From Taxillus chinensis (taxonomy: Eukaryota > Streptophyta > Magnoliopsida > Santalales > Loranthaceae): a DNA stretch of 64,000 nucleotides. Location of the stretch: NCBI GenBank assembly GCA_023512835.1, contig CM042087.1:4064021-4128020 (forward strand), in the 5' to 3' direction. The notes under the pieces are model-generated. The model was not told the DNA's origin. It made no database searches and saw only the letters and a program-made list of their open reading frames with translations. The position numbers and the translations under genes were made by a program. Of the stretch, positions 46,218 to 56,458 are shown piece by piece. Each line of letters starts with the position of its first letter. The first letter of the stretch is position 1.

Positions 46218-47713
46218 TGATAACGTGCATTTTATGCCGTTATTCTAGTGTTTATTTAGGATGTTTAAGAGCATGATTAGAGCCTTATTGCTTCATATAT
46301 CATATATATTTGCTCTAACCCCTAGGAAGATGCTATTTGCAAATACAGGCGTTTTTAAGCTATTTTGGCAGATTTTGGAGCTCACTTTTGACATAGTAGA
46401 TGACCTCAAACAATTGGCGTGCAAGAACACAAGTTGCTTAGAATGATGTCCTCTACCTACCAAAGAAATTTCAGAGCATTTGGAGCTGCACGTGAATTCA
46501 CCCATTTCACATGCAAGCCTATTTTTGCTTCTCAGGCCTCTACAGGATGCAAGGAAGCTTGGGGAGAAGTTTGAGCTGATTTGGAGTTGCACGTGAATTC
46601 ACCATATCACGTGCAAATTGACGTGCAGAGATATTTTTGGACCGATCCTATCATTTTTCCATGCTGATCATTTGTTCCTGAAGGCCCAAGTCCAAATTGT
46701 GGATGGAAGATAGAGATTTTAAAGTTTCGAGTGTTACTTATCAAAACTACGTCGTTTTGATAGATGGGCTAGGTTACAAACCTCAAGGCCCATCCAAACT
46801 CTATAAATAAGAGCTCCACGCCCTCTGCTATGCATCCCTAGATCCCCTACACGTTTTTAGAGAGAGAGAGAGGCTCCACGACTTGGAGGTTGCTCCTTGA
46901 CCTAGGAGAGCAGCCGTCGCAGCCGTCGTCGCGGATTTTGGAAACTTGGGTTGAAGCTTTGCTGTGCGCGTGGATAAGAAGAAGATGTTGAGCTTTTCTG
47001 CTTTGTGTTTGCTTGTAATCATGCATGAGTAGTCTTTTAATCTAAGGGAGCAATGTAGCCCCCTTGTTGCTTTGCTGTGTTTATGAATATTGGGTTTGGA
47101 TGATTGAGTTTGCATGTTTTATGAATCTATTCTTAATTCTATCTTTGGATGTACACCTTGGTATTCTTAGCCCTAGTCTGGGGCGGATTGAGATTCATAA
47201 CTTATTTGTAATTGGTGTGATCATTATCCTTTTGCAAGTATGATTTATGGGCTTTGCATGTTTGTGTGTTTAGATGACCATTCTGGCATACAACTCTTAA
47301 AAGGACCTCAATGACCATTTGTTGTCCTTGGCTTATGTTTACCATGTTTTCAATCAGACAACCCTAATACCATGAACCAGTAGAGATAACATAGGGAGGT
47401 GAAATTGTGATCCTAGATGCCTTTAATCCTTGAATCTTAATCCTAAAATCAGTTTGCTTTCTTTGTTTATTCAGAAAACCAAATAAAAATTAGATCTTTA
47501 ATTTAAAAAAGAAAACTTTTTGCCAAGACATTTTATAGAACAAGAGTAATTGGGTGTTTTGATTTGAGAACTAGAGAACTAGGCTAATCCCTGTGGGTTC
47601 GACCCCTTGCTTGCTGCTATTCTTTTAGTGCAAACTTAGGGAATTTATTATCTTGAAGAGAGATTTAACGACATTAGCTAGCTCTTTTAGAGAGGCTAAA
47701 AATCTGTCTGTCA
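46218..47713 (+). mobile_element. A1 3' LTR
   Basis: 1496 bp, the same start, end and promoter elements as the 5' LTR (palindrome 46740-46761, TATAAATA 46802-46809). The flanking ATCTA is at 47714-47718. The 9-bp length difference from the 5' LTR is mostly one copy of the GCAGCCGTC repeat. Confidence 0.95.
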
Positions 47714-47718
47714 ATCTA

Positions 47719-48745
47719 TAGAAAATGAACTTCAGTAGAGGAACAGTGGATCATAATTTATATATACTGAATTCATATAGAGATTAGCTGGCTACCATAG
47801 TCTATGTAGATGACATCATATTTGGAGGCATTCACTCAGGGCTATGTGAGGAATTTGCCAAGAAAATGAGTAATGAATTTGAAATGTCTCTCATAGGTGA
47901 GTTAACATACTTCTTGGGATTACAGATCAGACAGACTGCTAAAAGAATCTTTATATCACAGCACAAGTATGCTAGAGAATTGTTACAGAAGTATGGGATG
48001 AATGATAGTAGGCCTATGGGAACACCAATGCCTACAAGATGCAAATTACACAAAGATCAGGAAGGCAAGAGTGTGAATCAAAAGGAGTATCGAGGCATGA
48101 TTGGAAGCCTCCTATACATTACAGCCTCCCGACCTGATCGCATGCAAGTTGTGTGCCAGGCAAGTAGATATCAAGTGGATCCGAAGGAGTCTCACTTGCT
48201 GGCAATCAAGAGAATTCTTAGATACCTAAATGGTACACTAGAAATGGGGTTATGGTATCCCTCTAAGGATTCTAATGAATTACAGGCTTACATTGATGCA
48301 AACTAGGTTGGAAACATAGATGACAGACGATCTACCAGTGGCTGCAGTTTTTATCTGGGTTCAAAGTGTGTTGTATGGTTGAGCCATAAAACAGAATAGT
48401 GTGGCCTACAGCATAGCCGAAGCTGAATATATGGCGACACATGCTGCATGTACTCCAGTGGTATGGATGCATACTCAACTGTCAGACTTGGGAGTGAATG
48501 TGGAATTACCTGTTAATATTTGGTGTGACAACCAGAGTGCAATCAGTATTAGTAGGAATCCCATTCAGCATTCAAAGACTAAGCATATTGACTATCGATA
48601 CCACTACATCAAAGACCAAGTGGAAGGGGGAACTATACAATTGGTGTATGTTCCCACGTAGGAACAAACTGCAGATATTCTCACCAAAGCTCTTTCCATT
48701 GAGTTGTTTGATAGACGCCGAAGCAAGTTGTCTGTACAGTTACTC
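47719..48745 (+). pseudogene. C3 reverse transcriptase active site and RNase H
   Basis: The C3 frame resumes after A1. YVDD at 47803-47814 is intact, followed by FEMSLIGELTYFLGLQI, KEYRGMIGSLLYITASRPD, an RNase H region (QAYIDAN, then a TAG where relatives have Asp-Trp-type sequence), YSIAEAEYMA, WCDNQSAISI and ADILTKALS. Stops at about 48304, 48397 and 48659 and a frameshift near 48390 break it. Confidence 0.9.
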
Positions 48746-48920
48746 CTCACGCGTAAGGCGTCCTCGGGGTTCCCCTCTCTTTCTTTGCAATTGGTTGGCA
48801 AAGGGGGAGAAGACAAGAGAGTACTGTGTCTAGGGGGAGCACACAGTGGTAAAGTTTAGGGGGAGTGATTCGAAAGGTTTGCGCATCCCGTATGTTGCCA
48901 ACAATTCCAAAGGGGGAGAT
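48746..48920 (+). promoter_or_regulatory. C3 3' spacer and polypurine tract
   Basis: Several purine runs (AAAGGGGGAGA at about 48799, TAGGGGGAG repeats near 48831 and 48857) lead to the tract AAAGGGGGAGAT that touches the LTR start at 48921. Multiple G-rich purine runs before the LTR are typical of copia elements. Confidence 0.8.
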
Positions 48921-49397
48921 TGTTGTTCCCGCGAGGTTGAGTTGTCATTGTTGTCAACATGTTGAAACGGAATCCGCAAGCTCGAAGGTCTAGGTCGAAG
49001 ATCCGTACTTGGTTGGATAACTTCGTAGAGTGATCTCTTAGAGTGAGCTCATAGAGGGAGTCTACCTATGTATGTTCTATACGTTCTGACTCAAAGGTCG
49101 TAGATCAGAAGACTCGAAGGTCGTAGATCAAAAGACTCAAAGGTCGAAGACTCACAGGACGTAGACTGATAGACCATGAGGCTCGTAGCACCCTCAAAGG
49201 ACCACAGGGTCGAAGCCTCGTAGAGGTACAGGGTTGAAGCCTCGAAGGGACACAGGGTCGTAGGGTCGTAGACTCAAGGTGCAGACAGAGGCAGAGCCGC
49301 GTCTGGTAGATTCGAAGCCAAGACTCGTTGAGTCGTAGCTCGTAGGGTCGTAGACTGAAGCTCACAGGGTCGTAGGACCTGTTGCACAGACCCGGAA
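48921..49397 (+). mobile_element. C3 3' LTR, first segment
   Basis: It matches 5' LTR 16928-17438, with one block of TCGTAG words missing near 49120. It is interrupted by G4 after the duplication CGGAA (49393-49397). Confidence 0.93.
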
Positions 49398-49800
49398 TGT
49401 AATGACCCGTATTTTGGGATGTGAGGAGTTAGTCAGTTTTGCCTTTTTAGGTGGAAATTGTTGGGTTTTAGGGAGTTTTATTTCCACACACTTTGGCTTA
49501 ATCATCTTGTATGTTGATGAGCAAGCAAGAGGCAAAGTTTGAGCCCAATTGGGAGTGCACGTGAGAATGCTTTTCACGTGCAGTGAGATTTTTGCATGGG
49601 AGCCTTCCTGATGTTGTTCCAAGTCTTGTGGTGAAATTATAGAGCATTTGGAGGTGCCCGTGAGATTGCACATGAGAATGCTTTCTCACGCGCAGCCTCC
49701 ATTGCCCTTGTTTTGTTGTTCTGATCCTCTTTTGCTAAAGGACCATGGTGAAATTAGGAGTGCTTTGCCCTGTGTGGTTGCAAAAAGGTTGTAGTCTGTC

Positions 49801-49880
49801 ATCAAAACTACGTCGTTTTGATGCTGGGATTCATTTAATAAAAAACTACGTCATTTTGAGGTTTTAGTTGTCTATATAAA
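49801..49880 (+). promoter_or_regulatory. G4 core promoter
   Basis: The palindrome with ATCAAAAC/GTTTTGAT arms (49801-49822) and a decayed copy (about 49842-49862) stand before TATATAAA (49873-49880). The same order occurs in A1, G1, G2 and G3. Confidence 0.6.
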
Positions 49881-50457
49881 GAGGTGAAGACTCCCTGTTT
49901 TAGGTTTAGCGTTCTCTTCAGCCACTGCAGCCATCGTAGAGAGAGAGAGAGAGAGCTAGAGAGAGGGAAGGAAGGAGAGCTGCTGGTTGCTGCCGGAGTG
50001 TCGTGCGTGGGGAAGACGGCATCTAGCGCGGGTGCAAGGAGGATCTTGTTTAAGGTAGGGGTTCTGTCTTTCCCGGTCTGTTCCGGGGTTAGCCCTGCAT
50101 AGATCTTTTATAGAGTTTCTATGGCTATTGTTATAATATTTATATGTAAATCCATATAGGTGTGATCTCTTATATGGATGTTGGCCTTCAATGGCGCCTT
50201 GGTGTGTTTCTAACGTTGGGTTGTTAGTGTATGTTACATGTTCGATAAAATGCCTGTGTGATTATGCTTTTGTAAATATGCCCAGTACGTGTTTGTTTTT
50301 ATGCCTGAGAGGTTGGATTTGTGGGTTTGTAAACACGTGCATGCTAAGTGTTTGTTTTTATGCCTGAGAAGCTTGGTTTGTGCACTTGTGAATGTGTACG
50401 TGCTAAGTGTTTGGTTTTATGCCTGAGTGACCAAGGTGTATGCTGTGTGCTTGACTG

Positions 50458-50590
50458 TTTGGTACTTGGCCTGAAGAGGCGGTTAAATCACTTGGCCTGA
50501 AGAGGCGGTTAAATCACTTGGCCTGAAGAGGCGGTTAAATCACTTGGCCTGAAGAGGCGGTTAAATCACTTATTTGAGAGGTGGTTAAAG
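50458..50590 (+). repeat. GCGGTTAAA tandem array in G4
   Basis: Four near-identical 27-bp units (CACTTGGCCTGAAGAGG followed by CGGTTAAAT) and one degenerate unit. G1 and G3 have the same array in reverse. G2 has a shorter unit with GCCTGAGAGGCGGTTAAA. Confidence 0.9.
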
Positions 50591-51105
50591 TGTTAGCCTG
50601 TGCGGCTGGGACTGAGGTTGTGCCCGTTTGTGTGGTGTGATTTCCTTGTTATGTCCATGTCATGTCACTACACTGGCGCACGCTCACATATAGATGATAG
50701 GTGCATGGGATGGGTTGGGGGAGACTTGATCCCTACTGAGCTATGGTTGCTCACCCCTCCTACTGTGATGTGTTTTCTTTCAGGAACCTACAGGCGTTAG
50801 GTGGAAGACTGTATTTGCTTTATCGTTTCTTTTCGATTATGTTATTTTATGGAAATTGATGTAACCCTAGCGGGGAGATATTGTAAAAGGATTTGGAATG
50901 TAATAAAGACATGTGTGGTTGTGAACATTTATTATGGGTTGAAGATTAATAAAGATATTTAATTTACATCTTTGTGACTATCAGTGGTGAATGTATACGT
51001 TAACCTGCATGAATATTTATTTTGTACATCCACCCCCTGCCCACTGGGTTGGGTTTAGGAGAGTCACAAACCGGTTTCCTCGGGTAGGAAATTCGGGGCG
51101 TGACA

Positions 51106-51620
51106 CGGAAGTATCTACTAGCCAAGGCAGAATGCAATTGTCCAACTCGAAGACTCGTAGAGCTTAAAAGCTCGTAGCACTGATTCTGACCTAGCTTCGA
51201 AGCCAGAAAGCAGAAGTATTGGAAAATGAATGCCCTTAGTTCGAAGACTCAGACTCGAAGAATCAAAGAGGAAGACTCGTAGACGCGTAGAAAGGCTACG
51301 AGGCAATATCTCCGAGGCTGTGGCTTGTGAAAGGAACGGAGCGTGCTATGAAGGAGTGAGCATGGACGCTCACCGTTTTAGTAAGTCGTTGCCCGGGCAG
51401 TGGTTTGAAGTACACTAAGTACAACAAAACACGTAGACGTCATCAAAGAGGGGTGTAACTTGTTTCTACGATGAAGATCACAGGCTAAAACATGCTTAAC
51501 CCTAGCTGGAGGGTTTCAGACTTCGGCCGGCCTACAAAAAGCAAGGAATGTGCCTGACGTAAAAAGAGCGCTGAATAATATTCTTGTGCAGAAAAGAAAT
51601 GTATCTGCAGAGATACAAGT
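51106..51620 (+). mobile_element. C3 3' LTR, second segment
   Basis: It matches 5' LTR 17441-17946, from AGTATCTACTAGCC to GATACAAGT, where G2 begins. The matching continuation after AAGT (5' LTR 17947 onward) is not found downstream of G2, so sequence was lost there. Confidence 0.9.
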
Positions 51621-52767
51621 TGTGATGACCCGTGTTTTGGGATGAACAAGCTGGAACAAAGATGAACAATACCCTGGGCAAACGCTTGGGTCAAAAGGTG
51701 GAAGACCCGAAGAATTGAGTCGTAGGGTTAAAGACCGAGGGACGAAGTTCGAAGGTTTGATGGTCGAAGGTTTGATCTTCGAGACAGATCTTCCACGCTG
51801 CAACTACGAGGCTCCGAGTTGGTGATCTTCGAGGCAGTGTTCTACGAGTCTTCGAGGGAGTGTTTCATTTATCAAAGCTACGTCGTTTTGATGGTGTGTT
51901 TCATTTATCAAAACTACGTTGTTTTGATGGTGTGTTTCATTTATTAAAACTATATCGTTTTGATGGTGGGATTTCATTTATCAAAACTACGTCGTTTTGA
52001 TGGTGGGATTTCATTTATCAAAGCTACGTTGTTTTGATAAGTGAGGTCTATATAAGGAGGCGCTCTCTTTGTTTTAGGTTTAGGGTTTTTGTTGTCAGCC
52101 GCCGCAGCTGTCACAGAGAGAGAGAGAGAGAGGGAAGGAGAGAGAGTTCTTGAGTGCTGCTGCTGGGGTGATTCGTGCGGGCGGATGACGTCTAGCGTGG
52201 AAGCAAGGACAAGGGGGAACCTGTTGAGGTAGGGGTTCTGTCTCTTCTAGTACCCATTCCGGGGTTAGACCCTGTGGTGGATAATCTGTCGAGTATTATC
52301 GTTGTTGTTATAAATATATATATATATATATGTAAATTCATATAGGTGTGATCTCCTATATGAATGTTGGCCTTTAATGACATATTTGATGTGATCTCTT
52401 ATGTGGATGTTTGCTATCCTGTGCAAGTATGCCTGCATGATAAGTGTTTGATTTTATGCCCGTGTGCTTGAGTTTGAGAACCTGTAATTGTGCGCATGCC
52501 ATGTGTTTGATTTTATGCCTGTGAGGCAGAAATGTATGGTATGTGTTTGATTGTATGATTGTCAGCCTGAAAGGCTGTGGGAACTATTTGCCTGAGAGGC
52601 GGTTAAACTATTTGCCTGAGAGGCGGTTAAATATTTGCCTGAGAGGCGGTTAAATTGTTAGCCTGGAAGGTTGTGATATTGGTAGCCTGTGAGGCTGTGG
52701 AGCCAGCGTGGCTGGGGCTATGGTTGCGCCCATTTGAGTGGTGTGCTTTACTTGTATTTACAACTGT
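51621..52767 (+). mobile_element. G2 5' LTR, upstream part
   Basis: Its U3 is unlike G1, G3 and G4: it has TCGAAG/TCGTAG-type words (51700-51860) and a five-copy palindrome array. Its later part (GGGGTTAGACCCTG, TCATATAGGTGTGATCTCC, GCGGTTAAA units) is the common Tekay-like LTR sequence. It breaks at 52767. Confidence 0.88.
51871..52056 (+). promoter_or_regulatory. Five phased palindromic ACGT elements and TATA box, G2 5' LTR
   Basis: Copies of the ATCAAARC/GTTTTGAT element start at 51871, 51907, 51943, 51980 and 52017, with spacings 36, 36, 37 and 37 bp. The last is followed by TATATAAG at 52049. Copies 2, 3 and 5 have changes in the core. The 3' LTR has the same five-copy array (54037-54204) with identical spacing. 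Confidence 0.75.
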
Positions 52768-53084
52768 CACGCCCCGAATTTCCAACTCGAGGAAACCGGT
52801 TCGTGACTCCCCTTTACCCACCCAGTGGACAAGGGGTTGATATACAACATCACGCAAGACATCGTACACACATAATAGAAATTCATAATAATGTAAATCA
52901 AATATCTTTATTAATTTCAAATCACAATAAACTTTTACAACCAAACCACACGCCTTTATTACATTTAATTTTTTTTTATAATCTTTCCCGACTGGGGTTA
53001 CATCGGTTTCGACAAAATAGCATAATTGAAAAGGAACAGTGAAACAAATATGGTTTTCCATCTTGGGGTTCCACCTAGCGCGGT
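52768..53084 (-). mobile_element. Inverted tail of the G2 5' LTR
   Basis: It begins TGTCACGCCCCG and is the reverse complement of the LTR end region, matching 57110-57346 in reverse plus the final 75 bp that the 3' LTR has lost. On one side it joins the LTR at TTTACAACT, on the other the pol remnant. The stretch expected between (as at 56965-57110) is missing, so the inversion came with a deletion. Confidence 0.82.
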
Positions 53085-53463
53085 TTGGGCGAGGTTCCAA
53101 GCTATCTCCGCAGTTTATTGGTTCTTTTGAGGTTATGGGTTGTGTGCGGCCAGTGGCCTACCGGTTAGCGTTGCCACCGCGATTGAGTTGGGTACACAAT
53201 GTATTCCACATGTCCCAATTGAGGAAATATCACCTTGACCCCACCCATGTGATCGATTGGGGGACATTGGATATTGAGGATGACATGTCAATTGTTGAGG
53301 CCCCCATCCGTATTCTGGATCAGTGAGAGAAGCTTTTGCGTGGTCATGCTATTCCTTTGGTTCGTGTGCTATGGCAGCATTGCGGCATTGAAGAGGAGAC
53401 CTGGGAACGTGAGTCCTTGATACGTGAGCAGCACCCGGAGTTGTTCGAGGACGAACAAGCTTG
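53085..53463 (+). pseudogene. G2 integrase C-terminus with chromodomain
   Basis: It reads KLSPQFIGSFEV, VAYRLALPPRLSWVHNVFHM and SQLRKYHLDPTHVI, which is the GPY/F-type end of Ty3 integrase. A chromodomain-like tail follows (RILDQ, stop, EKLLRGHAIPLVRVLWQH, EEETWERESLIREQHPELF). One TGA at about 53324 replaces the Lys/Arg usual there. The chromodomain is known to target chromovirus integration to heterochromatin. This tail is the main evidence for assigning G1-G4 to chromoviruses, probably Tekay. Confidence 0.85.
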
Positions 53464-53786
53464 AGGGTGGGAGGTGGCTGTTGGCCAAGAGATAGTGATG
53501 TGATTTTCTGTGTTAGTTGTTTATGTGTTGTGTATTGTCCTTTTTAGACATTAATTTGTATTTGAGATGTGTATTCGTGACATGCGGGTATATGTTATAT
53601 GCATTGTGGTGGTGCCTTGTTGAGTTTTGTGGACGTATGTCCTGTTATGTGCTGTGTGCGGTGTATGATCTATTTGTGTGTTGTGGCTTGCGTTTTGTAT
53701 AGTGGGTTACATGTGTTTGTTATTCCTCGCGGTCCTAGTGGCATGTAGTTTCTTTTCGAGGACGAAAAGTCTTAAGGGGGAGAGGA
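53464..53786 (+). promoter_or_regulatory. G2 post-pol spacer and polypurine tract
   Basis: A GT-rich spacer without genes. TTCGAGGACGAAAAGTCTTA then leads to the tract AAGGGGGAGAGGA that ends at 53786, directly before TGTAATGACCCG. G3 has the same tract in reverse at 62180. Confidence 0.85.
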
Positions 53787-54276
53787 TGTAATGACCCGTG
53801 TTTTGGGAAGAACAAGCTGGAACAAAGATGAATAGTACCCTGGGCGAACGCTTGGGTCGAAACATGGAAGACCCGAAGATTTGGGTCGTAGGGTCAAAGA
53901 CCGAGGGTTGAAGTTCGAAGGTTTGATGGTCGAAGGTTTGATCTTCGAGACAGATCTTCCAGGCTACAACTACGAGGCTCCGAGGCGGTGATCTTCGAAG
54001 CAGTGTTTTACGAGTCTTTGAGGGAGTGTTTCATTTATCAAAGCTACATCATTTTGATGGTGTGTTTCATTTATCAAAACTACGTCGTTTTGATGGTGTG
54101 TTTCATTTATCAAAACTATGTCGTTTTGATGGTGGGATTTCATTAATCAAAACGACGTCGTTTTGATGGTGGGATTTCATTTATCAAAGCTACGTCGTTT
54201 TGATAAGTGAGGTCTATATAATGAGAAGCTCTCTTTGTTTTAGGTTTAGGGTTTTTGTTGTCAGCCGCCGCAGCTG

Positions 54277-54314
<38 letters not shown>

Positions 54315-54448
54315 AGAGAGGGTTCTTGAGCACTGCTGCTGGGGTGATTCGTACGGGCGGACGACGTCTAGCGTGGAAGCAAGGACAAGGGCGAACTTGT
54401 TGAGGTGGGGGTTATGTCTCTTCTAGTACCCATTCCGGGCTTAGACCC
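53787..54448 (+). mobile_element. G2 3' LTR, first part
   Basis: TGTAATGACCCGTGTTTTGG start, TCGAAG words, five-copy palindrome array (54037, 54073, 54109, 54146, 54183), TATATAA at about 54215 and a GA tract at 54281-54310. T1 interrupts it at 54449. Copy four of the array is a perfect palindrome with core GACGTC. Confidence 0.92.
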
Positions 54449-56458
54449 TGTTGGAAACACAGGATTTGATGAAGCTGCTAAATTATAGCCTAAGTCTGGA
54501 GACTCGAAGAACCAAAGGTCGTAGGGTCGAAGAGTCATAGTTCGTAGAAGGAAAACTGTCACAAGACACGTTGGTGGGAGGCTCACAGACTCGTAGGGTC
54601 TGGAGACTCGAAGCAAGATGGTGACAGAACATCTGGTGACTCGTAGATCCAGGGTCGAAGGTTGTAGAGTCATAGTACGGAAAAGAGAGAGGTACTGCAA
54701 GCATCAACAAGTTCGGAGACTCATAGAGTCGAAGAATTCTAAAGAACAGTAAACATCGCTAAATGACTCGTAGACTCATAGCCCGTAAAATTGTAAAGTC
54801 CCCAAATATACTTAAGTCAATTAATAGAACTTCAATTACCACTAGACTCGAAGACTCGTAGAGTCGTAGAGTCGAAGCCTTCGAAAACAATTAAGAAAAC
54901 AGGACTCACAGACTCGTAGATTGAAAGTTGTAGAATCGAAGCCTTCGAACAGTGTTAAGCAAACAGGACTCGTAGACTCGTAGGATGAAAGTCGTAGAGT
55001 CCAAACCTTCAAACACTGTTAAGAAAACAGGACTCGTAGACTCATAGGTTGAAGGTCGAAGAGTCGATGCTATAAAGACTGGCAAACAAATGAAACTATA
55101 ACTCAAGGGTCGTAGAGTCGTAGTCTCGTGGACTCAAGGGATACAGTCACTATAAAGAAATTGCCACATTTCCAGACTCGGAGATCGGCTAAGAGTTGTA
55201 GCTGAAGGGTCATAGTCATACAGAAACTTAGTTGCCTCTGTGAAAGACTAAGGAAGAAAAACGAAGCTTAAGACTCGTAGAGTCGAAGATTTTCAGAACC
55301 ACTTAGTCAAATATAGTAAACTGAGAGACCTGAAGGTCGTAGACCCACAGAGCTAGGGTCGAAGACTCGTAGCTATAATAACAGGTAGATTAGACGGACT
55401 ACGAAGAAGTCACTCTAAGCTTCATTCGAAGAGTCGCAGACTCACAGAGTCGTAGACTTCAGTTAATGGAGTGACACAAAAGGCTAACCCAACCTGAACT
55501 CTAGCCTCGAAGACTCGAAGATATGAGTCATAGACTCGCAGAAACACTATAAAGCCTGAAGCAGAACTTCGCAACTTCCTACAGGTTCTAACTGAAATCT
55601 TTGAGTCACCGAACCTCCGAGGCAGACTTACAACCCTAAACACAGCCACTTAGCGATATTGTCAGCTAGGGTTTGTACAACAAATCTGTGCCGTCCCGAG
55701 CAGTTGAGCGCATTAATGACACATTAATTGCTGCCAACTACCATCCACGGATGAACGACCAAGATCGACTGCATGCCAAATACGCAATATGGGCATCTGA
55801 TCTGCAAATCAAAGCAGATCAACCCATCCCCTGACATTCCGCATTTTCAGTGGCGGGAAGTCAGTCTGTCGGGATGGACATCATGACGCACGAGCACTTT
55901 AATCTTAAAAATATCTCTCACACACAAAACGACAAAATGATGAGTTTAACCTCTATCAAAAGAAGGAAACACACAGAGCACAAGAGAATAGCTCTGACAC
56001 ACTTGAAATAAATAATCTTTTGGAGAACCAACAATTAAGTGTTCCAACGCAAGAGAGAGAGAGACTCTGAGAGAAATTGTAGAAGTGCTGTGTGCCGTGT
56101 GAATCGAGAACAAGAGCAATCTGTCTGAGTATTCATGAACCTCTTGTTCATCAAAGATCTAGCACTTTCACTAAATCTTAATCTCTGTGTTGTTAGTTTT
56201 CCATACTTCGATCTATCATAAACCATCACTTTCACAACTGAGATCTGTTGAGAAAAGAGCATTTAATCATATCTTAGTTTTTGTTTGATAGTTCATCATC
56301 ACCCACGTTATCCTCATAATACCACTGTCGTCTTCTCTATAAATACTTCTATCGTAGTCATCTGTAGAGGAATCCAAACACCAGCTAACAGTCTAGCTTC
56401 CGTAAACGAAGAAAGTCTATTCACCCCCCCCCCCTCTAGACTCACTTTGGGACCTATA
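54449..56458 (+). mobile_element. T1: solo Ty1/copia LTR
   Basis: It starts TGTTGGAAACACAGG. It ends after a C run and CTCTAGACTCACTTTGG at CCTATA. Flanks are GACCC (54444-54448) and GACCT (56459-56463), one mismatch. The uninterrupted site is seen in the G2 5' LTR near 52269. It is about 2010 bp, with a TCGTAG/TCGAAG word array in its first 1.1 kb. The C-run ending is common in Ty1/copia LTRs. Lineage is not determined. Confidence 0.85.
54480..55560. repeat. TCGTAG/TCGAAG word array in T1
   Basis: More than 40 imperfect words (GACTCGTAGAGTCGAAG and variants) at irregular spacing, similar in kind to C3's LTR array but spread over more than a kilobase. Several words sit in inverted pairs, for example GACTC with GAGTC. 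Confidence 0.75.

Larger units (their letters stand above)
23131..47713 (+). mobile_element. A1: Athila-type Ty3/gypsy element with env-like ORF
   Basis: The LTRs at 23131-24635 and 46218-47713 both begin TGATAACGTGCATTTT and end TGTCTGTCA. ATCTA is duplicated at 23126-23130 and 47714-47718. A tRNA-Asp-type primer site, pol in Ty3 order (protease, RT, RNase H, integrase) and a post-pol env-like ORF identify Athila. Gag is missing: only about 200 bp separate the primer site from the protease frame, compared with about 1.7 kb in A2. A2 is nested in the env-like ORF. Without A2 the element is about 11.6 kb. Confidence 0.95.
49398..51105 (+). mobile_element. G4: solo Tekay-like LTR in the C3 3' LTR
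   Basis: TGTAATGACCCG to GGGGCGTGACA, 1708 bp, flanked by CGGAA (49393-49397, 51106-51110). It has CACGTG words near 49560, the palindromic element at 49801-49822 plus a degenerate second copy, TATATAAA at 49873, a GA tract at about 49938, and the GCGGTTAAA array. No internal region is present, so it is a solo LTR. Confidence 0.94.

Noticed and set aside
51871..52038. Regular 22-bp palindromic repeats with 14-15-bp spacers, resembling a small CRISPR array
   Set aside because: The spacers are themselves repeats of one sequence, the host is a plant, and the array is repeated in both LTRs of G2 next to TATA boxes.
52627..53100. 157-codon minus-strand frame
   Set aside because: It crosses the junction between the G2 LTR, its inverted tail and the pol remnant, so it is a chance frame over rearranged LTR sequence.
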